A DNA stretch of 64,000 nucleotides from JAWPMV01 sp038527215. GTDB taxonomy: Bacteria; Bacteroidota; Bacteroidia; J057. The stretch spans positions 89,033 to 153,032 of the forward strand of contig JBCBGC010000002.1 in assembly GCA_038527215.1 (NCBI GenBank). The letters run 5' to 3'. Made by a program: the position numbers and the translations under genes. The notes under the pieces were generated by a model that saw nothing but the letters and a program-made list of their open reading frames with translations, was not told where the DNA came from and made no database searches. Positions 58,459 through 64,000 of this stretch are shown here, piece after piece; positions within the stretch are counted from its first letter, which is position 1, and each line of letters opens with the position of its first letter.

Positions 58459-59700
58459 ATGGACGTTAGAATTTTGCATTGCTCAAATCTTCTTGAGAAT
58501 TATTATACCTGTATTAATGAAAAGGTTGCAGGCTTCTCAAATCGAGCCCCTCAGAAAGGTGATTTAATTTACTTAGTTGTTAAAGTTGGCAAGGTTAGTT
58601 ACTGCGGTGCTAGGTTCATACTGGACGAAATTACGGATTACCGCCCTTGGAAAGATGGAGACAAATACATTCACTCTCTGTCTATTAATGATATCGAGTT
58701 TTGTACCCCATTTGATGTCAGTATTTTATCCGAAGTTGGAGGGAAGTACTGGGGGATAAAATTCATGCAAGGATCAAAGCCGATAAAAGAACTCAGAGCT
58801 ATCGGATTATTGGATAACGCTTTTTCATCCCAAAAAATACCAGACCAACATATTTTCTCGATAGACTTTGAAGAGGAGCCCCTTGAAGAAGAGATAATTA
58901 TTTCTGAAAAGGAGGCGGAAAGAATAGTTAAAGCCATTCCCGATGCTAAAATCCGCATAATGGGGACTTTTCAAACTATCAATTTCCAAAATGAAACAGA
59001 CAAACTTAGAGGATTAGAAGTATTGGTAAATGATAATTTTTACCATTTGTTCCCACAATTCCCTAAGGAGAAGACAATATTGATTCCAGAAAACAGGCTT
59101 TTCAAAACCAAAGGGAAGAAAAATAATGGGGCGAATATTCAAGGAATTAGAACAATTCCTGATGGACTGCTGATTCGATTCTCGAAATCGGCAAAAACTC
59201 CTTTCCAAATCAACCTTATTGAGTATGAATGTTATGGTGAGAAAAAGACCAGAGCTTCTGATAAATCTTACTACTTGAACTCTCAGATAATTCCTCAGTT
59301 AATGAGGTTTGCGTCAGCATTTAGCATAATTACAGATGATAAAACCCGAGAATCAACAATTAATGAATGGGTTGATAAAACCATTGACTATATCAATGGG
59401 GAAGAACAACTATCAACAAAAATGATAAGCTGGGTAAAAGAACTCAATCCTTCTATTAAAGAAAGATCAATTGATCGAGAGTGCGAAAAGTTGTTAATCC
59501 AAGCATTTAAGTTTAACGTCAAAGTATTACTGATCATAGATGAATTAAGTACTGAACAAAAAGAGACTATTAGGAATGTAATCAGATCTTTCAAGCTAGT
59601 AACAGGAGATAGTGTCCAATTTGAAGGGCATGTGATAAAATTAGTTCAGAGACTTAGTCAAACAGATCACGAATCCGAGTATGCCCTGACCGTTCAATAG
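58459..59700 (+). CDS. AT-rich hypothetical protein: EVE/PUA-like N-terminus and possible PD-(D/E)xK-like core
   Basis: A 413-residue protein in DNA of clearly different composition: two 60-base samples count to 38% (59041-59100) and 33% GC (59341-59400), against 60% at 57841-57900. The N-terminal 110 residues resemble an EVE/PUA-like fold (KGDLIYLVVKVGKVSYCGAR ... SINDIEFCTPFDVSIL ... YWGIKFMQGSKPIKEL), a module that can read modified bases. A central helical region follows (SEKEAERIVKAIPDAKIRIM). Residues 234-280 show PD (P234 D235), a strand with E255-Y-E257, and QIIPQ (276-280), which could be a PD-(D/E)xK-type nuclease site with a BamHI-like E-x-E. Then VKVLLIIDELSTEQKETIRN at about 354-373, a strand-helix seen after some such cores. 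No neighbours share its composition. Function is unproven; a restriction or defence role is a hypothesis. Confidence 0.6.
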   Translation: MDVRILHCSNLLENYYTCINEKVAGFSNRAPQKGDLIYLVVKVGKVSYCGARFILDEITDYRPWKDGDKYIHSLSINDIEFCTPFDVSILSEVGGKYWGIKFMQGSKPIKELRAIGLLDNAFSSQKIPDQHIFSIDFEEEPLEEEIIISEKEAERIVKAIPDAKIRIMGTFQTINFQNETDKLRGLEVLVNDNFYHLFPQFPKEKTILIPENRLFKTKGKKNNGANIQGIRTIPDGLLIRFSKSAKTPFQINLIEYECYGEKKTRASDKSYYLNSQIIPQLMRFASAFSIITDDKTRESTINEWVDKTIDYINGEEQLSTKMISWVKELNPSIKERSIDRECEKLLIQAFKFNVKVLLIIDELSTEQKETIRNVIRSFKLVTGDSVQFEGHVIKLVQRLSQTDHESEYALTVQ

Positions 59701-59765
59701 CCCCCTCCCAAAAAATTCCCTATCTTGCTCATATTCTAAGCTACCACACATATCTCTCCTAATCC

Positions 59766-59783
59766 CACTGCTGCCCAGCAGTG
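59766..59783. repeat. perfect hairpin in the gap after the AT-rich gene
   Basis: CACTGCTG-CC-CAGCAGTG, 8-bp arms, about 65 bases past the stop of the AT-rich gene. GC content returns to normal from about here, so it marks the right edge of the AT-rich segment. Not followed by a T-tract. The remainder of the 174-base gap holds nothing recognisable. Confidence 0.4.
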
Positions 59784-59874
59784 CGCAGCGACCTTCCTGG
59801 CCATCTCCATGGCCTCCACATTTTCTGTATCTTGTTATTAAGCTCCCTTTGCGGGAAATCAAGTTTTGAGAGAT

Positions 59875-60579
59875 ATGACATTTACATCTCATAAAGACCT
59901 GGTACGCGCGTTTTATCGCGAGGCGATCGGGCAAAGAAATAGCGAACTGGCTACGCAAATCGTAGCTGAGGATTATATACAGCATCATCCCATGCTGCCT
60001 ACGGGTCGGCAAGGGGTTCTGGATGCGATTGAATACCTGAAGCAGTTTCCGCCGGCTCCGGCGGGAACCTATCCGGTCCATCGGATGATCGAGGATGGGC
60101 CCCTGGTGGGGGTTCACCTTTGGGTAAAATTAGGCCCCCGGCCGCAGCTGGTGACGGATATCTTCCGCATCGAAAACGGCCAACTGGCTGAACATTGGGA
60201 CGCCATCGAAACCGTCCCGGAATCTGAGGGCGAAGGGCTCCACCTGATCGAAGGAGCAGCTGAGCCGGGCGATAGGGCCCAGACCGAAACCAGCCGCCAG
60301 CTCATAAGCCAGATGTATGAGCAGGTGATGATCAGCCAGCGTATTCCCTCCACGGCTTTGCCTGCCTTAGGCAAGGAGGCCAGTCGGCATCCCCGGCAGC
60401 AAATGCATCGCTTGTTGGTGGAAGGGCAGTTGGCCCTGGTGCAAGCCTCCGGCGAGATCGAAGGCATGGCTCATGTGTTTTATGATTGGTTCTACCTGGA
60501 AGCAGGAGAAGTCCGGCAATACTGGACGGTGAAGCAGGCCGTTCCGGAAAAAATGGCCCATGAAAATGGCATGATTTAA
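59875..60579 (+). CDS. SnoaL-like (NTF2-fold) protein with two domains
   Basis: ATG 59875 is used because the longer reading starts at TTG 59866. The 234-residue product has a first SnoaL-like domain, LVRAFYREAIGQRNSELATQ IVAEDYIQHHPMLPTGRQGV ... GVHLWVKL ... VTDIFRIENGQLAEHWDAIE, and a second, more diverged one, SRQLISQMYEQVMISQ ... HRLLVEGQLALVQASGEIEG ... FYDWFYLEAGEVRQYWTVKQ. NTF2-fold proteins of this type act as small-molecule isomerases, cyclases or binding proteins. The His-His (QHHP) and Trp positions line the pocket. The gene is followed by a terminator hairpin at 60586-60607, separating it from the Crp/Fnr gene. Confidence 0.85.
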   Translation: MTFTSHKDLVRAFYREAIGQRNSELATQIVAEDYIQHHPMLPTGRQGVLDAIEYLKQFPPAPAGTYPVHRMIEDGPLVGVHLWVKLGPRPQLVTDIFRIENGQLAEHWDAIETVPESEGEGLHLIEGAAEPGDRAQTETSRQLISQMYEQVMISQRIPSTALPALGKEASRHPRQQMHRLLVEGQLALVQASGEIEGMAHVFYDWFYLEAGEVRQYWTVKQAVPEKMAHENGMI

Positions 60580-60585
60580 GGACCC

Positions 60586-60607
60586 GGGGCAGGGCTGGCC
60601 CTGCCCC
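60586..60607 (+). terminator. rho-independent terminator of the SnoaL-like gene
   Basis: Perfect 9-bp GC-rich stem GGGGCAGGG-CTGG-CCCTGCCCC immediately after the stop. The T-tract is short and broken (ATTTACTT). Confidence 0.7.
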
Positions 60608-60638
60608 ATTTACTTACGGAGAATTCGTACTTTTAGCT

Positions 60639-61220
60639 ATGGCTCATCCCATCCTCGCATATTTCAACCAGTTTATGGCCCTCACCCCAGCCGAAGAGCA
60701 AGCCATCATGCAAAGCCTGGTAGAGCAACGCTTCCCCAAAGGACATGTCTTGTTGGAGGCCGGACAAGTAGCCATGGATACCTATTTTGTGGTGGAAGGC
60801 TTTATCCGGCAGTATTATATGGTCGACGGAGAGGAAAAAACCACCCATTTTTATGGTGAGGGCCAATGGGTGTTCAGCAACAATAGCTATGTCGAAAAAC
60901 AGGTCGCTCCTTATTTTCTGGTTTGTATGGAAGGCTCAACCCTGGTGGTAGGCAAAGAGGAAAGCGGGCAAGCCTTATTGGAAAGTTTTCCCCGCTTTCA
61001 GGATTTGTCTCGCATCATGCTGGAGCAGGAGATCCTACGGCAGCAAAAGCAAACTTCCTCCTTTATTACCGCCTCTCCCGAACAACGCTACCTTAAGTTG
61101 TTGGAGGAGCAGCCGGAACTCCTCAGTCGGGTCCCGCAATACCATCTGGCCAGCTATCTGGGCATCAAACCTGAGTCTCTGAGCCGCATTCGTAAGCGCA
61201 TCAGTGAGCGGCGAAAGTAG
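60639..61220 (+). CDS. Crp/Fnr family transcriptional regulator
   Basis: A 193-residue regulator. Cyclic-nucleotide-binding-like beta roll: ILAYFNQFMALTPAEEQAIM (start), FPKGHVLLEAGQVAMDTYFV VEGFIRQYYM (about 32-61), and TTHFYGEGQWVFS. The C-terminal helix-turn-helix is LASYLGIKPESLSRIRKRIS (170-189), with recognition residues Glu179, Ser182 and Arg183, the same E..SR pattern as E. coli FNR. It has no Cys cluster for an iron-sulfur centre, so it is not an oxygen sensor like FNR itself. Its last 20 bases overlap the end of the convergent DUF4386 gene (61201-61220). A TTGAC-AAAA-GTTAA box lies upstream of that DUF4386 gene, a possible target. Confidence 0.88.
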   Translation: MAHPILAYFNQFMALTPAEEQAIMQSLVEQRFPKGHVLLEAGQVAMDTYFVVEGFIRQYYMVDGEEKTTHFYGEGQWVFSNNSYVEKQVAPYFLVCMEGSTLVVGKEESGQALLESFPRFQDLSRIMLEQEILRQQKQTSSFITASPEQRYLKLLEEQPELLSRVPQYHLASYLGIKPESLSRIRKRISERRK

Positions 61221-61794
61221 GCGCAGGGGTACGGGCAAAGCCTTTTACCAGTAAAAAAATCCCCAGGCTCAACTCAAATAAACCCCCGGGCAGAGACAGC
61301 ATAATCCCATAGGGCCATCCCATCAATTCTCCCAGGGCTCCCAGGCCCAGCAAGCTGTAGCCGATCACGCCCCAAATGGCCAACCAGCCTGGTAGCCAGG
61401 AAGCCTTCCACCAAAACCAGCATAGCGGTACGCTGCCCAACGCCAGGCTAAGCATGCCCCACTGATACAGACTTTGCTGTAAGTCGGGCTTCCCTCCTAT
61501 CCATAGGGTCAGGGCCAGCATCAGCAAAAGGGCTTCTGCTACCCGGGCCACCGCATAACCTACCGCCAGCGGAGGGTTTTCAGCCTTCAGACGCGGCAAA
61601 AGCTTCCAGGCAATGGCCACTACCAGTACCGCGTTCAAGCCGATCAGGAGACTCCCTACCAACAGGGAGGGAAAGGCTGTCGTTTCCGTTTGGGCAACAT
61701 GGCTTTCCACCAGGGCGTTGCCGATGCCATAAGCAAAGAGGGGCAGGATAAAGAGGATGCCTAATTGTCGGGAAAAAGTTTGTTCGTTTTTCAT
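61201..61794 (-). CDS. DUF4386 family membrane protein
   Basis: ATG 61792-61794 (MKNEQTFSRQLGILFILPLF) is used; the longer reading to 61833 needs TTG. The 197-residue product is nearly all hydrophobic, with about six helices: GILFILPLFAYGIGNALV, LLVGSLLIGLNAVLVVAIAW, VGYAVARVAEALLLMLALTL W, WGMLSLALGSVPLCWFWW, LPGWLAIWGVIGYSLLGLGA and MLSLPGGLFELSLGIFLLV. The 'GYAVARV.EA' segment is the DUF4386 landmark. Function unknown. It is convergent with and overlaps the Crp/Fnr gene by 20 bases, and a FNR-geometry box sits 58 bases upstream of its start, suggesting control by a Crp/Fnr protein. Confidence 0.82.
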   Translation of the reverse strand: MKNEQTFSRQLGILFILPLFAYGIGNALVESHVAQTETTAFPSLLVGSLLIGLNAVLVVAIAWKLLPRLKAENPPLAVGYAVARVAEALLLMLALTLWIGGKPDLQQSLYQWGMLSLALGSVPLCWFWWKASWLPGWLAIWGVIGYSLLGLGALGELMGWPYGIMLSLPGGLFELSLGIFLLVKGFARTPAPTFAAH

Positions 61795-61845
61795 CTTGTT
61801 AGTTGTTGATGGAACAAACCTAAGACCGGACAAGCCTTTATCTCG

Positions 61846-61859
61846 TTGACAAAAGTTAA
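61846..61859 (-). promoter_or_regulatory. FNR/FixK-type box upstream of the DUF4386 gene
   Basis: TTGAC-AAAA-GTTAA on the plus strand (TTAAC-TTTT-GTCAA on the minus), half-sites with a 4-base spacer, centred about 58 bases upstream of ATG 61794. The Crp/Fnr gene next door has an FNR-like recognition helix. The rest of the 343-base gap 61795-62137 is AT-rich and has no other gene or clear site. Confidence 0.5.
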
Positions 61860-62137
61860 GAAAAGCAAAGGCTGGAAAAATATCGGATACCAGACATTTA
61901 TTTTAGAACAATCATTCTCTATTACACGTTTATACTGCATACCTAAAACTCCCTTGATTACTGTGAAGCTGGACGCCCTATTATCCATCGAATTTTTCCC
62001 TCTTTATCCCTTTTTCTGCCCTTCAGAGGCAGGATATCCATTGATAGCTGGTCAGGCAAGGCCTCGCCGTTCTCCCCCATTTTTTTCGGGTAAGCATGCC
62101 ATTGGCGGGTAGCATTAGGTCTAGAGGATAGGAAAGT

Positions 62138-62980
62138 ATGATCGTAAGTAAAACGTTTGAGAACGGGATAAAAGTCCATGGGTTCCGCACCGGAACCGTA
62201 GCCGTTACCCCAGAGCACTATGCCTATTCTGGCCTGGGACTGCTGCGCATTCCCCAGATTTTGTTCAGTCGACGCTTTTTGGACGATATGCCCATCTGGG
62301 TTTGGGTGATCGAAACCCGCCACGGTAACTACCTCATCGATACCGGAGAATCCATCCGCTTTTATGAAGACGATCACTTTGGGGACAAAAGAGACGCCTT
62401 TGTCAATCGCCGGATCCTACGGATCAAGATCCAGGAGAAAGAGCAGATCAACTACCAACTGAAGAAGGTAGGCTTGTCTCCCGAGCAAATGGATGCGGTC
62501 ATCCTCACTCATCTGCACATTGACCATACCGATGGGATAGGCTTTTTTCCAGAACAGGAGTTTTTCGTCTCCAGGCTCGAATGGGAAAAGCCCGTCGGAG
62601 CTCCATTTTCCACCTTTCCAAGTGGGTTCAAGCCGAGTCAGATTCTGCATGAAAAAACCGCCCTGCCTTTTGCAGGAGCCTATCAGTTTTCTGAAGAAAT
62701 CACCCTCTTATCCACCCCTGGCCATACTTTCGGACACCAGTCAGTCTTACTGAATGTAGGCTCCCATATGATCATGTTTGCCGGGGACGCTACCTTTTCT
62801 GAAGCCCAGATGCTCAGGGGCGAAATAGGCGGCATCAGCATTTCGCCTCGTCAGGCTCGGGAAACGGTCAGCAAGATCCAGGCCTTTAGCCAGGAGGTCG
62901 AGCTAATTTACCTCCCTTCCCACGATCCGGAATCCGGCTTGCGGCTGCAGAAGCTTCAGGCTTCCCGTTTCCTGGGGTAG
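62138..62980 (+). CDS. metallo-beta-lactamase-fold hydrolase, N-acyl homoserine lactonase-like
   Basis: A 280-residue cytoplasmic hydrolase with two metal sites. The signature HLHIDHTDGIG (H-x-H-x-D-H) is at about 127, then GHTFGHQSVLL (third His), FAGDATFSE (bridging Asp) and LPSHDPESGLRL (last His). The N-terminal region WVWVIETRHGNYLIDTGES resembles AttM/AiiA-type lactonases, which open homoserine-lactone rings, and related family members that cleave other esters or lactones. No quorum-sensing genes are near, and the substrate is untested. It is divergent from the DUF4386 gene. Confidence 0.85.
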   Translation: MIVSKTFENGIKVHGFRTGTVAVTPEHYAYSGLGLLRIPQILFSRRFLDDMPIWVWVIETRHGNYLIDTGESIRFYEDDHFGDKRDAFVNRRILRIKIQEKEQINYQLKKVGLSPEQMDAVILTHLHIDHTDGIGFFPEQEFFVSRLEWEKPVGAPFSTFPSGFKPSQILHEKTALPFAGAYQFSEEITLLSTPGHTFGHQSVLLNVGSHMIMFAGDATFSEAQMLRGEIGGISISPRQARETVSKIQAFSQEVELIYLPSHDPESGLRLQKLQASRFLG

Positions 62981-63013
62981 CCACTTTGAGGAAACCTCAG
63001 AAGGATTCTGTCA

Positions 63014-63043
63014 TAAAAAAAGGTCCGCCCCAAGGGACGGACC
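63014..63043 (-). terminator. rho-independent terminator of the T9SS-exported protein gene
   Basis: On the minus strand GGTCCGTCCC-TT-GGGGCGGACC (63022-63043; one internal mismatch) is followed by TTTTTTT (plus-strand A at 63015-63021). It lies 25 bases past the stop of the gene at 63068-64000. Confidence 0.85.
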
Positions 63044-63067
63044 AATTTTCAAACTACGTTGATCAAT

Positions 63068-64000
63068 CTACTTCTTCACGAATCTTTCGGTGATTTGGGT
63101 TCCATCCTCAAATCGGGCATTGAAGAAATACATGCCTGGACTGAGTTGGCCAATGTTCACCTGGTTCGTCGTGCCATAAAGGCTTCCCTGCCAAACGGTT
63201 CTACCGCTGAGGTCCACGATGCGTCCTTCAAAATCCGCCTGGGTTTGTCCCAGATCAACATTTAAGAGGTCGTGAGCAGGATTCGGATAGAGGTTCACCT
63301 GGTATTCTTCCTCGGTTCCCATGATGGCGGGACCAGGGGTATCATACTGCGTCAGGGTACCGCCGGAGCAGCTGCCTTCATACACTTTGACGTTGCGGAA
63401 ATAGGAGTTACCGTTTTGAGCTCCTCCATCATGGTCGGCGATGAACGCCAAATAGGTGGAAGATCCTGTGTAGAAGGTACCTACCGGAATGGTATAGGTA
63501 GTCCAGGCTGAGCCGGAATAGTTGTCATAGTTGGTGATGCCCCAGTTCTGGGTACCATGTACCTTAAAGGTCCGGTTAGAGCTGATCCCCAAATCATTGT
63601 CAAAAGCTACCCCGTGGATTTCTCCCTGGGTGGTAGAGCGGAAATCAAATTCGATCACGGTATTAGCCGTTACGGTGTATGGCAAATTGATGGCTTTCCA
63701 GGCGTTGTTCTGGATGAACAGGGTGGCCCCGCCGTCCTGAACCTGGAAACTACCATTGTCCTGCCCATTGCCGTAGGCGATGATGCTGGTGCTGCTGAAG
63801 TCAATGGTAGGACAGCTACCGCCACTACCTCCGTCAGACAGATTCAGGTCATCAATACAGATATCTCCCTGCCAGCTATTAGCGGTAGTGGCATTGTAAC
63901 GGAGCGCTACGGTAGAACCGGCATAGCTGCTCAGGTCTACGGTTGCGGTATTCCAGGCACTTCCCTGAGAGCCGGACTGAGACCAAACGGTGGTCCAGTT
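63068..64000 (-). CDS. T9SS-exported protein with MAM/beta-sandwich domains, C-terminal part
   Basis: The frame is open to the right edge, so only the last 310 residues are seen. They begin with a MAM- or CBM-like sandwich ending (NWTTVWSQSGSQGSAWNTAT, SSYAGSTVALRYNATTANSW, GDICIDDLNLSDGGSGG), continue with a second sandwich (CPTIDFSSTSIIAYGNGQDN, AINLPYTVTANTVIEFDFRS, HGTQNWGITNYDNYSG, YLAFIADHDGGAQNGNSYFR NVKVYEG), and finish with a T9SS type A tag (YQVNLYPNPAHDLLNVDLGQ ... GRTVWQGSL ... LSPGMYFFNARFEDG ... ERFVKK). Such C-terminal layouts are common in secreted peptidases of Bacteroidota; any catalytic domain is outside the window. A terminator follows. Confidence 0.85.
   Translation of the reverse strand, partial: NWTTVWSQSGSQGSAWNTATVDLSSYAGSTVALRYNATTANSWQGDICIDDLNLSDGGSGGSCPTIDFSSTSIIAYGNGQDNGSFQVQDGGATLFIQNNAWKAINLPYTVTANTVIEFDFRSTTQGEIHGVAFDNDLGISSNRTFKVHGTQNWGITNYDNYSGSAWTTYTIPVGTFYTGSSTYLAFIADHDGGAQNGNSYFRNVKVYEGSCSGGTLTQYDTPGPAIMGTEEEYQVNLYPNPAHDLLNVDLGQTQADFEGRIVDLSGRTVWQGSLYGTTNQVNIGQLSPGMYFFNARFEDGTQITERFVKK

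Noticed and set aside
1..64000. tRNA, rRNA, riboswitches, insertion sequences
   Set aside because: I looked for CCA-ended cloverleaf pieces, 16S/23S core sequences and transposase motifs (DDE or HUH) and saw none. This was by eye only; tRNAscan-SE and Rfam would be decisive.

Overview
The window reads as chromosome from a moderately GC-rich member of the Bacteroidota. Evidence: several proteins carry C-terminal type IX secretion (T9SS) sorting tags, there is a PKD-repeat protein with a gliding-motility-type C-terminus, a PorV-like outer-membrane protein, GSCFA and DUF1501/DUF1800 genes, Shine-Dalgarno sequences are mostly absent, and one promoter matches the Bacteroidota -7 box TAnnTTTG. A Saprospiria/Lewinella-like relative is my guess only. 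I see no rRNA, tRNA, CRISPR array or transposase.

Layout. 1-750: end of a LuxR-type regulator and a convergent unknown gene. 0.95-8.9 kb: DUF1800-DUF1501 pair, then two secreted proteins, three of these four carrying T9SS tags. 8.9-18.9 kb: a long minus-strand stress block, in transcription order an unknown exported protein, a small eRF1-like protein, five two-domain universal stress proteins (USPs), a PAS histidine kinase whose second PAS domain has the FixL-type heme-pocket signature, a receiver-cNMP-HTH regulator, and a PRPP-synthetase paralogue. FNR/FixK-geometry boxes (TGAC-N4-GTCA) lie upstream of three of these genes. I read this as a candidate oxygen- or redox-responsive survival regulon, and it is the most interesting part of the window.

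19-28.6 kb: esterase, methyltransferase (behind two large palindromes), lipoprotein, a tandem array of MITE-like hairpin elements, then divergent purF-like and hpt genes with a candidate operator, MiaE, a ceramidase-like enzyme and a DUF3089 lipoprotein. 28.6-38 kb: the 1567-residue PKD protein, a beta-propeller lipoprotein with a PorV-like protein, a phosphoesterase, a cupin and a YhhN membrane protein. 38-45.4 kb: EF-G-like GTPase with a degenerate G domain, sialidase-like protein, thioredoxin-domain protein, and the arcA-like/ctlX pair for arginine and citrulline breakdown.

45.5-47 kb: hairpin repeats upstream of an ECF sigma factor and its likely anti-sigma partner. 47-57 kb: mostly housekeeping genes (carboxypeptidase-regulatory-like, GSCFA, rmuC, fabH, efp, accB, accC, membrane MutS-like ATPase). 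57-59.7 kb: small accessory genes and an AT-rich, probably acquired gene with an EVE/PUA-like N-terminus and a possible PD-(D/E)xK-type nuclease core. 59.9-64 kb: SnoaL-like protein, Crp/Fnr regulator, DUF4386 membrane protein (with its own FNR-type box), a lactonase-like metallo-beta-lactamase-fold enzyme, and the 3' part of a T9SS-exported protein that runs off the window.
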